Shown piece after piece: positions 8,381 through 16,275 of a DNA stretch of 27,161 nucleotides (its first letter is position 1; every line of letters begins with the position of its first letter). Source of the stretch: GCA-002701455 sp964342575 (GTDB lineage: Bacteria; Pseudomonadota; Alphaproteobacteria; Thalassobaculales; Thalassobaculaceae); NCBI GenBank assembly GCA_964342575.1, contig CAYFGZ010000045.1:1-27161 (forward strand). Reading direction: 5' to 3'. Both the position numbers and the translations under genes were made by a program. The notes below the pieces were generated by a model that was not told the origin of the DNA, did no database searches, and saw only the letters and a list, made by a program, of their open reading frames with translations.

Positions 8381-9313
8381 TTGAAGACATATCCTCGCGA
8401 CCTCGTCGGTTATGCCGACACGCCTCCTGATCCCAAATGGCCAAATAGCGCTAGATTGGCCATAAACTTTGTTATCAATTATGAAGAAGGCTCAGAATAC
8501 TCTATCCCTGACGGCGATGGTTTTTCGGAAGCTAGCCTAACAGAATCTCCATCCTCTACAATACCACATGGGACAAGGGATCTGGCTGCTGAAACACTAT
8601 TTGAGTACGGGTCCCGAGTTGGATTTTGGCGCCTTTTAAGGCTATTTCAGGAAAGACAGTTACCTGTGACCATATTTGCCTGTGCTTTGGCGCTTGAGCG
8701 AAATCCGCGAGTAGTTAAAGCAATCAACGATTATAATCTAGATGTCTGCTGCCATGGTTGGCGTTGGATTGAACATTATAAACTAACAGAAGAGGAAGAA
8801 AGAGAGCATATCCGTTGCGCAATTACATCACTTACTAATCTCTTCGGGAAAAGACCACTTGGCTGGTATTGTCGCACAGGGCCGAGTATAAACACCAGAC
8901 GTCTCTTGATTGAGCAAGGGGGTTTTTTATATGACTCTGACGCTTATAATGACGAACTGCCTTACTGGCTGGAAGTAGAGGGTACAGCTCATCTCGTAAT
9001 TCCCTATTCTTTAACAACAAATGACTCAAAATTTGGCCGCGGCTGGTTTAGTACGGCAAATGACTTTTTTGAATTCAATAGAGACGCATTTGATATGCTT
9101 TACGAAGAAGGTTTAAAAGCCCCTAAGATGATGTCTGTGGGGTTGCACCAGAGACTGATTGGTCATCCTGCTAGAGCGATTGGACTAAGAAATTTCCTAG
9201 ATTATATAAAGCAATATGACGATATTTGGGTCTGCAACCGAATCGACATTGCTCACCACTGGTTAAAATACCACCCATATGAATTAACATCAGAGATTGG
9301 AGACAATCCGTGA
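8381..9313 (+). CDS. puuE: PuuE-type allantoinase / putative urate catabolism protein (polysaccharide deacetylase fold)
   Basis: A 310-residue protein matching the cofactor-independent allantoinase PuuE, which opens allantoin to allantoate in purine degradation. It starts YPRDLVGYADTPPDPKWP, then INYEEGSEYSIPDGD (about 33-46), the deacetylase-fold segment FEYGSRVGFWRLLRLFQE and the CHGWRWIEH motif with H125 and H132. GWYCRTGPSINTRRLL and GLHQRLIGHPAR follow in order. All of these are characteristic of the family and distinguish it from chitin deacetylases. Translation starts with TTG. It stands alone, with no uricase, transthyretin-like or OHCU decarboxylase genes next to it, so the purine pathway context must lie elsewhere. 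It converges on yacG with only 15 bases between the stops. Confidence 0.88.
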   Translation: MKTYPRDLVGYADTPPDPKWPNSARLAINFVINYEEGSEYSIPDGDGFSEASLTESPSSTIPHGTRDLAAETLFEYGSRVGFWRLLRLFQERQLPVTIFACALALERNPRVVKAINDYNLDVCCHGWRWIEHYKLTEEEEREHIRCAITSLTNLFGKRPLGWYCRTGPSINTRRLLIEQGGFLYDSDAYNDELPYWLEVEGTAHLVIPYSLTTNDSKFGRGWFSTANDFFEFNRDAFDMLYEEGLKAPKMMSVGLHQRLIGHPARAIGLRNFLDYIKQYDDIWVCNRIDIAHHWLKYHPYELTSEIGDNP

Positions 9314-9328
9314 GAAATAGGTGAGCAT

Positions 9329-9523
9329 TTATTTTTCTTCCATCCGGGAGGCGATATCTATGATTTCAGCTTCACCGGGCATTTCGTCGCTCGGTAGACG
9401 ATAATCTCCGCCCAGCCAGCTTCCTAAATCAATAAGTTTACATTTTGCCGAACAAAAGGGTTTGAACTCTCTTTCCATCACTCTATTGCATATAGGGCAA
9501 GATGGTTTCTTGATCATTTTCAT
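9329..9523 (-). CDS. yacG: DNA gyrase inhibitor / zinc-binding protein YacG
   Basis: A 64-residue protein with four zinc-ligand cysteines C9, C12, C24 and C28 (CPIC ... FCSAKC), followed by KLIDLGSWLGGDYRLP, the family signature. In E. coli YacG binds GyrB and inhibits gyrase. The C-x2-C to C-x3-C gap is 11 residues, shorter than in E. coli, as usual in alphaproteobacteria. A longer open frame to 9676 exists but lies inside the RNase gene and lacks homology to the family. The ATG at 9523 is two bases after the RNase stop and has GAGG seven bases upstream. It is the last gene of the infA-maf-RNase-yacG unit. Confidence 0.93.
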   Translation of the reverse strand: MKMIKKPSCPICNRVMEREFKPFCSAKCKLIDLGSWLGGDYRLPSDEMPGEAEIIDIASRMEEK

Positions 9524-9525
9524 TT

Positions 9526-10848
9526 TTATGCCTCTAACGCATTTCTTATATGAAATAATTCGTGTCCAGAATTCGGGTCGTCTACGAAGGTGACGGTTTT
9601 TCCCAACTTTTTTGATACTTCTTTGAGACTTTCGCCAAGAGTTGCCTGAATCATAGTTCTTAACTGAGGTGAACACACAACCTGTGGGAGAGCCATTCCC
9701 GGTGTCTCTTTAATCAAAAGCCTGAGTACTTTCAATCCAAGAGTTTCCATTGCCTCTAAGCCACCAATTTCATTTCCACAAAAAATTTCATGCAATGTTA
9801 GACCAATTCTCGGACGAGTAACCTCCAACAATCCTGTTCTTGTCCAACCATGAACGACCAGTGAAACATCGTTCTCTTTGGACAACTTCTTCAAAAGGCG
9901 GACGAAATTCTCTCGTATCTTAATGTCTTTTAGTCTAGGAAAATCGACGAGGATGAGACCAGCCAAATCCCTCAGTCGGATTTGCCAAAAAATCTCTTCA
10001 GCCAGGCATTCAGCAAGACGTAAAGGTTGCGTTTTAGCAGTTTTAAAACGCGCTATATCTATATCGACAGATACTAGGGCCTCCAATTCATCGAAAATAA
10101 TTTCAGCACCTCCCTCTATAGATACTTTTCGCTCAAGCGCCTTGTCTATTTGAAAATCAATCGCAAAATCGTCAAAAAGTGTTCCGTTTTTTCCTTCATG
10201 AATTTCCTGGTCGATATATTTTTTTACAGCGAATCCAATTGGTCCTGGCGACGGAATAAGTACTTTAGGGCTCCCATTACTCGCGGTCATCTGTTCCAAA
10301 CGCCGCCACTTCAAAATTAATTCGTCAATTTCCTTTTTTATTAACGTAAAATCACTACTATTGTCAGTCGACTTAATGTGCACGCCGACGGAGCTCGGCA
10401 CATTCGAGATAAGAAATTCTCTTATAGCAGAACGTTTTGTTTTTCTTTTTATCTTGCGAGAAATAGAGTATCCAGTTTCCGTTGGATATATGTCAGCAAA
10501 ATTGCCGCGCAATGTAATATTTTGGCTGACCCGGGCAGCCTTTCCTTTTCGCGGTTCAGATATAACTTCAACTAGCACCGACTGCCCTTCAATTGGCGTG
10601 TATTTTGAAGGCCCGTCCATATAGCCCTGAGCATTTCCCAAGTCCAAAAAAACTGCACCGAGTTCTTTTCTGACAGCGGTTACTTTCGCATTAACTATAG
10701 CTCCTCGAACCCATGGTCGACTTGCTCTTTCAACAAACATTTGAGCTAAACGACCCTCGATCAAAGTAGCAACGCGCGTTTCACCGGGGGAGTGATCAAT
10801 TACAATTTTCCTATTGGTCAACTGTGAGATTTTCTTTTCCACTCTCAA
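9526..10848 (-). CDS. rng: Ribonuclease E/G family protein (short form)
   Basis: An endoribonuclease of the RNase E/G family, up to 440 residues, for rRNA maturation or mRNA decay. It has an S1-like RNA-binding region at about 48-112 (VRGAIVNAKVTAV, GAVFLDLG). The catalytic aspartates are D262 (VSVDIDIARF) and D302 (LILVDFPRL), equivalent to D303 and D346 of E. coli RNase E. There is no C-terminal degradosome scaffold, so it is RNase G-like in length. The Zn-link motif CPRC is not present: only C357 is seen in EIFCGNEIG. The start is uncertain: TTG at 10848, GTG at 10842 or TTG at 10821 are all in frame, and the first two overlap the end of maf. Standing between maf and yacG is the usual alphaproteobacterial position. 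Confidence 0.92.
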   Translation of the reverse strand: MRVEKKISQLTNRKIVIDHSPGETRVATLIEGRLAQMFVERASRPWVRGAIVNAKVTAVRKELGAVFLDLGNAQGYMDGPSKYTPIEGQSVLVEVISEPRKGKAARVSQNITLRGNFADIYPTETGYSISRKIKRKTKRSAIREFLISNVPSSVGVHIKSTDNSSDFTLIKKEIDELILKWRRLEQMTASNGSPKVLIPSPGPIGFAVKKYIDQEIHEGKNGTLFDDFAIDFQIDKALERKVSIEGGAEIIFDELEALVSVDIDIARFKTAKTQPLRLAECLAEEIFWQIRLRDLAGLILVDFPRLKDIKIRENFVRLLKKLSKENDVSLVVHGWTRTGLLEVTRPRIGLTLHEIFCGNEIGGLEAMETLGLKVLRLLIKETPGMALPQVVCSPQLRTMIQATLGESLKEVSKKLGKTVTFVDDPNSGHELFHIRNALEA

Positions 10849-11458
10849 TCCGATAATAGAATCCCAAGCCCATAAGCAATTTGTAGGTTTCGTGCAACGG
10901 AAGTCCTACTACATTAGAATATGATCCTCTTAGATTTCGAACAAAAGCCGAAGCAACTCCCTGGATGGCATAGCCCCCAGCCTTTCCTCTCCATTCGCCC
11001 GAGTCTAGATAATTATCTAGTTCTATCTTCTGTAGCCGTTTAAATGTGACATTAGTGGTAACAAGTCTACTGACGCATTCACTATTAGGTCCTTTAATTA
11101 CTACAGCGCCAATGACTTGGTGACTTCTACCAGACAGCAGACGCAGCGATTTCGATGCCAGTTTTCTGTCATCAGCTTTATCAAGGATCCTTCTTCCACA
11201 AGCTACTACAGTGTCGGCGGCCAAAATATAGGCGCTGTCATACTTTCCTGCCATTATCTGAGCTTTTTTCCTGGCCATACGCATAGCATAATGTTTGGGT
11301 TTTTCTTTTTTTCTAACCGACTCTTCTATATCTGGAGGCTCCACCCGGTAATTTCTAATTCCCAGCTGCTCAAGGAGGCATCGGCGCCTCGGAGACGCTG
11401 ACGCCAATATTAATGACGTTCCGATTGGTGGATGGAGGACTAGATTACCTTCTGACAC
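10811..11458 (-). CDS. maf: Maf family nucleotide pyrophosphatase
   Basis: A house-cleaning nucleoside triphosphate pyrophosphatase (Maf/YhdE/YceF family), 215 residues, which hydrolyses non-canonical or excess dTTP/UTP-type nucleotides to the monophosphate. The signature LILASASPRRRCLLEQLG is at about 16-33. The catalytic D82 is in ILAADTVVACGRRILDK, and the C-terminal motif GGYAIQG ... GSYSNVVGLPL is intact. It starts at a GTG at 11458, with AGGA about 14 bases upstream, 19 bases after the infA stop. Its 3' end overlaps the RNase frame by up to 38 bases. It is co-transcribed with infA and the RNase gene. Confidence 0.93.
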   Translation of the reverse strand: MSEGNLVLHPPIGTSLILASASPRRRCLLEQLGIRNYRVEPPDIEESVRKKEKPKHYAMRMARKKAQIMAGKYDSAYILAADTVVACGRRILDKADDRKLASKSLRLLSGRSHQVIGAVVIKGPNSECVSRLVTTNVTFKRLQKIELDNYLDSGEWRGKAGGYAIQGVASAFVRNLRGSYSNVVGLPLHETYKLLMGLGFYYRIESGKENLTVDQ

Positions 11459-11477
11459 AGTACGGGAAATATCCTGT

Positions 11478-11696
11478 TTACTTAAACCTAAACGTAATCC
11501 GTCCCTTGGTTAAATCGTAAGGGGTCATCTCCACATTCACACGGTCACCTGCGAGAACTCTGATTCGGTTCTTGCGCATCTTACCACTGGTGTGAGCTAA
11601 AACTTCGTGCTCATTGTCTAACTTTACTCTAAACATTGCGTTCGGTAACAATTCTGAAATAGTTCCCGCCACTTCCAATACATCCTCTTTTGCCAT
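11478..11696 (-). CDS. infA: Translation initiation factor IF-1
   Basis: IF-1 binds the ribosomal A site with IF-2 and IF-3 during initiation. The 72-residue single S1/OB-fold protein is a full match to the family: ISELLPNAMFRVKLDNEHEV, then GKMRKNRIRVLAGDRV and TPYDLTKGRITFRFK at the end. It is the first gene of infA-maf-RNase-yacG. The ATG at 11696 is behind a strong AAGGAG. A TTGACG reads leftward at 11756-11751 and could be the -35 of its promoter, but I do not see a clean -10 at the right distance. In many alphaproteobacteria a UPF0262 gene and a small phosphatase gene lie between hisD and infA; here only 181 non-coding bases do. Confidence 0.98.
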   Translation of the reverse strand: MAKEDVLEVAGTISELLPNAMFRVKLDNEHEVLAHTSGKMRKNRIRVLAGDRVNVEMTPYDLTKGRITFRFK

Positions 11697-11701
11697 TGTT
11701 A

Positions 11702-11707
11702 CTCCTT
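11702..11707 (-). promoter_or_regulatory. Strong Shine-Dalgarno site of infA
   Basis: On the reverse strand AAGGAG lies five bases before the infA ATG. It is the best ribosome binding site in the window, as expected for an abundant initiation factor. Confidence 0.8.
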
Positions 11708-11877
11708 AATTGTTGATAATACGCATAAGCCTGCGACTGATCGGCATCTACGTCAAGGCGTTTTTTTTCGCTTTTTATTCATTTTCGATAAAGTTTCTTA
11801 TACTTAGCACTCTATCTTGTTAACCACTGTTTTATTTTTTGTTTAAACTTCTCTTCTATTAGTCACAAACCTTATAT

Positions 11878-13179
11878 TTATTTTTTTTCGACGAGACGCA
11901 TTTTTATGGATTTGGCGTGTGCTTGCAAACCCTCTGCTTCTGCTAAGACCACAGCGGAGGGACCGATTTTCATCAAACTTTCCCTGCTGCAACCAACGAT
12001 CGTAGTGCGTTTTAAATAATCAAGAGCCGATAGACCCGAGGAAAATCGGGCAGTTCTATTCGTAGGGAGTACATGATTTGGGCCCGCAACATAATCCCCT
12101 ACTGCCTCTGGCGTATACCGGCCTAAAAACACCGCCCCAGCGTGCCTAACGTTCTTCATCAATGTTTCGGGGTCGTCGACGGCCAGTTGCAGATGTTCTG
12201 GGGCCAACTGGTTTATCAAAGATGGTGCTTCCTGCAGCGATTTGACAACGATAATAGCTCCGTGATTTTCCCAACTTTTCCTAGCTATACTAGATCGCTC
12301 CAGAGACTCAAGTTCATCAAAGACGGAATGCAAGACCTTCGTTGCAAAAGAATCATCATCCGTTATTAAAATGGCTTGCGCCATTTCATCGTGTTCAGCC
12401 TGGGCCATAAGGTCACACGCTATCCATTGCGGGTTATTACTTGCATCCGCAACAATCAATACTTCTGAAGGCCCTGCAATAGAGTCTATGCCAACACGGC
12501 CGTAGACCATTCTCTTGGCTGCAGCCACATAGGAATTGCCCGGCCCTACGATTTTATCCACTGCCACTATTGTCTCTGTTCCAAAGGCCAACGCAGCGAT
12601 CGCCTGAGCCCCCCCAATTCTATATATTTCTTTAACGCCCGCAATATCAGCGGCAGCAAGAACCATTGGGCTGATGCCCTTCTCCCGGGTTCCGGGAACA
12701 GTTATAACTCGGCGCTCCACTCCGGCCACTCGAGCTGGAATTGCATTCATAAGCACGGAACTTGGGTAAGATGCTGTTCCCCCTGGGACGTACAAACCAA
12801 CGGAATCTAATGCTTGCCACTGGAGTCTTAAATCAACTCCTTGATCATCTCTGTAGTCTATATCATTCGGGATTTGAGACAAATGAAATGATTCAATTCG
12901 TTCTGCCGCATGTTTTAATGCATCCAATTCTTTTGTGCCCACTGCTGCCTTCGCTTCATTTATCTCGGCCAAACTAACCCTCATCCCCAGTTTAGACAGG
13001 TCTAGTCCATCAAATTTCTTCGTCAATCTTATTACTGCGTTATCCCCTCCGTTCCTAACGGCTTTAATTATCTCTGAAACTGCCGCACTTATTTCTGTAT
13101 CGGCAGAAATCCTGTCTTTTAACAATTCATCGAAAAATTTGGAAAATTGATTATCACCACTATGAATCTTAAGAGGCAA
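11878..13179 (-). CDS. hisD: Histidinol dehydrogenase
   Basis: HisD carries out the last two steps of histidine synthesis, oxidising L-histidinol to L-histidine with two NAD+ and Zn. The 433-residue length is typical. Family motifs appear in order: GLYVPGGTASYPSSVLMNA, GGAQAIAALAFGT, KIVGPGN, then GIDSIAGPSEVLIVAD, the zinc-binding MAQAEHDE and the catalytic QLAPEHLQL (Glu-His pair). AGPNHVLPT follows, and LDYLKRTT is near the end. Translation starts with TTG at 13179, which overlaps the end of hisG by 11 bases and has GGGAGA six bases upstream; no other start gives a full N-terminus. It is co-transcribed with hisG, so ATP phosphoribosyltransferase and HisD are made together while the rest of the pathway is elsewhere. 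Confidence 0.97.
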   Translation of the reverse strand: MPLKIHSGDNQFSKFFDELLKDRISADTEISAAVSEIIKAVRNGGDNAVIRLTKKFDGLDLSKLGMRVSLAEINEAKAAVGTKELDALKHAAERIESFHLSQIPNDIDYRDDQGVDLRLQWQALDSVGLYVPGGTASYPSSVLMNAIPARVAGVERRVITVPGTREKGISPMVLAAADIAGVKEIYRIGGAQAIAALAFGTETIVAVDKIVGPGNSYVAAAKRMVYGRVGIDSIAGPSEVLIVADASNNPQWIACDLMAQAEHDEMAQAILITDDDSFATKVLHSVFDELESLERSSIARKSWENHGAIIVVKSLQEAPSLINQLAPEHLQLAVDDPETLMKNVRHAGAVFLGRYTPEAVGDYVAGPNHVLPTNRTARFSSGLSALDYLKRTTIVGCSRESLMKIGPSAVVLAEAEGLQAHAKSIKMRLVEKK

Positions 13180-13831
13180 GGGAAATCTCCCGAAACCGGT
13201 CTACCCACATATTAATTTGCTCCGGTTTAGTTTTAAAAGCCGCCCTGTTGACTGCTAAACGCGCGCTCACCTCAGCGATCGTCTCTATTTCGACTAAGCC
13301 GTTCGCCCTCAGCGTAGCCCCGGATGAAACCAAATCTACAATCCTACGACAGAGGCCTAACTGCGGCGCAAGCTCCATAGCCCCATTCAATTTTATGCAT
13401 TCAGCCTGAACGCCGCGGGCCGCAAAGTAACGCCGTGTTACGTTTGGATATTTTGTAGCTATTCGCAAATGGCTCCACTGCATAGGGTCTTCCTTCGCCG
13501 CCATTTCTACTGGTTCTGCAACAGAAAGACGGCATACACCAACTTTTAAGTCAACGGGAGAATAAATTTCTGAGTGGTCAAATTCCATAAGTACGTCACT
13601 TCCACATATAGCAATATGCGCGGCCCCAAAGGCTAGAAAAGTCGCCGTATCAAAGCTCCGGATTCTTATAATTTCTATTTCTCCACCTTTAGTTGTAAAT
13701 TGCAATCTCCTGGAAGTTTCATCAAAAAATTCTTGTTCCGGCTCAATCCCTGCTTCTGCCATCAGTGGCCCAACATCGTCAAGAATCCGACCCTTGGGGA
13801 CAGCTAAAATCAATGGTTGCTTAGATTTCAT
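13169..13831 (-). CDS. hisG: ATP phosphoribosyltransferase, short form (HisG-S)
   Basis: The first and committed enzyme of histidine synthesis, joining ATP and PRPP. At 220 residues it is the short form, which lacks the C-terminal ACT-like regulatory domain and normally needs the HisZ subunit; no hisZ is in this window. Recognisable segments are LILAVPKGRILDDVGPLMAEA at the start, IAICGSDVLMEF (about 90-101) and LVSSGATLRANGLVEIETIAE, the PRPP-binding loop region. The ATG at 13831 is two bases after the stop of the DUF2948 gene. A longer reading to 13918 would run into that gene and lacks homology. It overlaps hisD by 11 bases. Confidence 0.95.
   Translation of the reverse strand: MKSKQPLILAVPKGRILDDVGPLMAEAGIEPEQEFFDETSRRLQFTTKGGEIEIIRIRSFDTATFLAFGAAHIAICGSDVLMEFDHSEIYSPVDLKVGVCRLSVAEPVEMAAKEDPMQWSHLRIATKYPNVTRRYFAARGVQAECIKLNGAMELAPQLGLCRRIVDLVSSGATLRANGLVEIETIAEVSARLAVNRAAFKTKPEQINMWVDRFREISLAS
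13186..13191 (-). promoter_or_regulatory. Shine-Dalgarno site deciding the hisD TTG start
   Basis: GGGAGA on the reverse strand is placed six bases before the TTG at 13179, inside the end of hisG. Together with the absence of any nearby ATG or GTG in frame, it fixes the hisD start. Confidence 0.7.
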
Positions 13832-13833
13832 CT

Positions 13834-14331
13834 CTACTCTTTCCAGTGGATAGGACGCCTTGTTGTGGGCCATGACTGGCCCACATCTTCCGCTATAAAC
13901 TTCAACAATTTCGTGCACAATCGAATAGTTTTATGATCAGAAAATATTAGATCTAATTGCTGACACTTAAAATTGAAAGATAAAAAGTTAAGGAATTGTC
14001 CTCGATCCTTTAAATCCAGCCCCTTCACATGCACAGAATCAATGCCCTCAAACACCACCGCACAAAGTACGCGCTCAAAAATTTCATTATCTAATGATTC
14101 TTTGGGCCGATTCTTTGTAACGCTAGCAACGTAATCTCTTTGGTCTTGATATAATTCCCAACAGAAGCGCTGACTTATCATGAAAAATTTTTTCTCGTTC
14201 GGGATATACTTAAGATCGGCAATTGGAATAATAGAGTCCTGTAACATTGAGGATACTATAGGCAGATCATCAACAGACTCAACTCGAACACGAAACCGGT
14301 TCTTTTTCATGATGGCAGTCTTTTTTTCCAT
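13834..14331 (-). CDS. DUF2948 family protein
   Basis: About 165 residues of unknown function, matching the DUF2948 family that sits between murA and the his genes in many alphaproteobacteria. The match is best in VESVDDLPIVSSMLQDSIIP, in DLKYIPNEKKFFMISQRF followed by W, and in the closing GQSWPTTRRPIHW. No signal peptide or membrane segment is seen, so it is probably cytoplasmic. I chose the ATG at 14331, which has GAAG six to ten bases upstream; an internal ATG at 14310 is also possible. The open frame back to 14400 would overlap murA. It lies 35 bases after murA and two before hisG, so it is part of the same message. Confidence 0.82.
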   Translation of the reverse strand: MEKKTAIMKKNRFRVRVESVDDLPIVSSMLQDSIIPIADLKYIPNEKKFFMISQRFCWELYQDQRDYVASVTKNRPKESLDNEIFERVLCAVVFEGIDSVHVKGLDLKDRGQFLNFLSFNFKCQQLDLIFSDHKTIRLCTKLLKFIAEDVGQSWPTTRRPIHWKE

Positions 14332-14366
14332 AATTGACTTCAAACAAACGTACCCCTTGACAATCC

Positions 14367-15644
14367 TCAATTCCGGGTGCGACTTACCAGGGCTCCGCAA
14401 GCCTGGAGCTTGGCGACTAGATTTTCGTAGCCTCTGTCTAGATGATAAATTCGGTTAACAGTAGTTTCCCCTTTTGCTACTAGACCTGCAAGAACTAAAG
14501 ATACCGAGGCCCTCAAATCAGTGGCCATAACAGGAGCACCTGTCAATGCCCGAACGCCTCGAACCAAAGCCGTTGAATTATGGACATTTATATCAGCGCC
14601 CATTCTATTAAGTTCAGGCACATGCATGAACCTGTTTTCAAAAATCGTCTCTGTTATCATAGCCGCACCTTCCACTCCCGTCATATAGGCCATCATCTGG
14701 GCCTGAAGGTCGGTTGGGAAACCAGGATACGGGTCCGTAATGACGTCGACGGCCTGTGGCCGCTGGCTGGGGCCAGCCACTCGCACACTGTCAATCTTCT
14801 CCTCTATATAAGCTCCAGACGCTGTCAAGACATCAAATAGCGCCCTTAGTGACGAAGCGTCAGCGCGGTTGAGACTTATATCTCCGCCTGTTATGCAAGC
14901 CGCAATTGCGTAGGTGCCAGCTTCGATTCTATCCGATATGACTTGATGCGTTGCCCCATGCAAATCATCCTGTCCCTGCACCAATATCGTATCTGTTCCC
15001 TGTCCTTCAATTTTGGCGCCCATAGCCACCAGACAATTTGCTAGATCGATTATTTCAGGTTCTCTGGCGGCATTAGTCAACTCGGTTTCTCCCTTAGCCA
15101 AAGATGCCGCCATCATCAGGTTCTCCGTAGCACCTACAGAAACCATTGGAAAGTTTATGCGCGTTCCGCGGAGCCTTTTTCCTGTTAAAGCTTTTACCTC
15201 TACATACCCTCGAGAAAGGTCTATGTCTGCGCCCATTTGCTCCAGAGCATTAAGGTGTATATCTACTGGTCGATTTCCAATAGCGCAGCCGCCAGGAAGT
15301 GAAACGCGAGCTTTTCCAAAACGCGCGACCAAAGGGCCAAGAACTAAAACGGACGCTCGCATCTTTCTGACTATGTCATACGGAGCTTCAGTGTTTCCTA
15401 TATCTTTACCATCCAATTCTAATTGTCTACTGTCGTCGCTAAGTGTTTCTTTAACTTTAACACCAAGACTTTCAAGCAGCTTGCTCATGAAATCGATATC
15501 GGCAAGTCGTGGTACATTGCGCAGTCGTATTCTATCCGCCGTCAACAAAGCCGCGGCCATCAATGGTAGTGCCGCATTCTTAGCTCCACTTATTCCTATT
15601 TTCCCCGATAATTTCTGCCCACCAACAATTACTATACGTTCCAT
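14367..15644 (-). CDS. murA: UDP-N-acetylglucosamine 1-carboxyvinyltransferase
   Basis: MurA makes the first committed step of peptidoglycan synthesis, transferring enolpyruvate from PEP to UDP-GlcNAc in the cytoplasm. The 425-residue protein has the conserved start GQKLSGKIGISGAKNAALPL with the Lys-Asn pair. MRASVLVLGPLVARFG follows, then the active-site loop PGGCAIGNRPVDIHL with the catalytic cysteine (about residue 120). That cysteine is the usual target of fosfomycin, so the enzyme is predicted sensitive. PGFPTDLQAQMMA and IFENRFMHV are also intact. The ATG at 15644 is used; a TTG immediately before it is equally open. It heads the run murA-DUF2948-hisG-hisD. Confidence 0.98.
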   Translation of the reverse strand: MERIVIVGGQKLSGKIGISGAKNAALPLMAAALLTADRIRLRNVPRLADIDFMSKLLESLGVKVKETLSDDSRQLELDGKDIGNTEAPYDIVRKMRASVLVLGPLVARFGKARVSLPGGCAIGNRPVDIHLNALEQMGADIDLSRGYVEVKALTGKRLRGTRINFPMVSVGATENLMMAASLAKGETELTNAAREPEIIDLANCLVAMGAKIEGQGTDTILVQGQDDLHGATHQVISDRIEAGTYAIAACITGGDISLNRADASSLRALFDVLTASGAYIEEKIDSVRVAGPSQRPQAVDVITDPYPGFPTDLQAQMMAYMTGVEGAAMITETIFENRFMHVPELNRMGADINVHNSTALVRGVRALTGAPVMATDLRASVSLVLAGLVAKGETTVNRIYHLDRGYENLVAKLQACGALVSRTRN

Positions 15645-15750
15645 CAATCACCCCATTGTACAGGCTTCAATAATCCTACCCGCATGATCACCCATAATTA
15701 CCTGCGGCTATGAGAGTTTAATAATTTATATAATTTCCAGATAACTAAAT

Positions 15751-15888
15751 TCATTTATTTTTTTTACCCTGCACCGCACGTTCCGAAATCTGCTGTTTCC
15801 TCCGCCTTAAATTATCTTTCAATGCGCGAGCCCGACGGTCTATGCTTCTTTCTTTTTTGGTTTTGTTCATTGGATCTTTTCGAGACAT
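15751..15888 (-). CDS. Small basic conserved protein (45 aa)
   Basis: A 45-residue open frame, ATG at 15888 to TGA at 15751. The protein is very basic and probably helical: it opens MSRKDPMNKTKKERSIDRRA and continues RALKDNLRRRKQQISERA. The pattern ALKxNLxRRKxQ resembles small basic proteins I recall as encoded near murA in other alphaproteobacteria. I know of no proven function; the charge suggests binding of RNA or DNA (inference). It lies 106 bases upstream of murA on the same strand and may be the first gene of that unit. It has no close Shine-Dalgarno motif, and an alternative ATG is six codons in. Confidence 0.65.
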   Translation of the reverse strand: MSRKDPMNKTKKERSIDRRARALKDNLRRRKQQISERAVQGKKNK

Positions 15889-16049
15889 AGGTTTGCTTTC
15901 GCGTGGACAATTCTTTTCATCAAGTCAATCGTTTCCGGTTGAAAGAATAATCTATTAGGTCAAGAGCATCAAATGCACTTGCTAAACGATTGCAGCTTAT
16001 GGCATTGTTCGCCAGCCCGAGGCTCCAGATTACGCTTGGTCTGATTAAT
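15889..16049. other. Intergenic region upstream of tRNA-Thr
   Basis: There are 161 bases between the small basic gene and the tRNA. No open frame with coding character and no clean promoter pair are seen, although the tRNA promoter must lie here. Confidence 0.5.
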
Positions 16050-16124
16050 GCTGCCGTAGCTCAGGGGTAGAGCACTCCATTGGTAATGGCGAGGTCGACA
16101 GTTCAAATCTGTCCGGCAGCACCA
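16050..16124 (+). tRNA. tRNA-Thr (anticodon GGT)
   Basis: A full cloverleaf with the CCA encoded. The acceptor stem GCTGCCG/CGGCAGC is perfect (16050-16056 with 16114-16120), the discriminator base is A16121, and CCA is at 16122-16124. The D stem is GCTC/GAGC with a seven-base loop. The T stem is GACAG/CTGTC around TTCAAAT. The anticodon loop TTGGTAA puts GGT at 16082-16084, reading threonine codons ACC and ACU. The anticodon stem CTCCA/TGGCG has one mismatch, T16076 against C16090. The variable loop is five bases. A 7-bp inverted repeat follows at 16146-16170 without a U-run. Confidence 0.95.
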
Positions 16125-16275
16125 GAACAAACTCGGATGGGAAGGCGCACAAAATTGGATGGATTGTGCGTTGACCCTTAAACTATGCGTTACTGGCTTT
16201 CCTAGAAAATTACCAATTACATGGCACGCATGAAGTCATTCAATCGAATACAAATTACTTTTCTAACACGTAACG

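Noticed and set aside
8381..9313. Chitin/polysaccharide deacetylase for cell-surface glycan
   Set aside because: The N-terminal YPRD ... PPDPKWP segment and HGWRW motif are those of PuuE-type allantoinases, and there is no signal peptide.
9524..9676. N-terminal extension of yacG
   Set aside because: It lies within the RNase coding sequence; the conserved protein begins at the ATG with a Shine-Dalgarno site at 9523.
16146..16170. Terminator after tRNA-Thr
   Set aside because: A 7-bp inverted repeat is present (CGCACAA/TTGTGCG), but no U-run follows on either strand.
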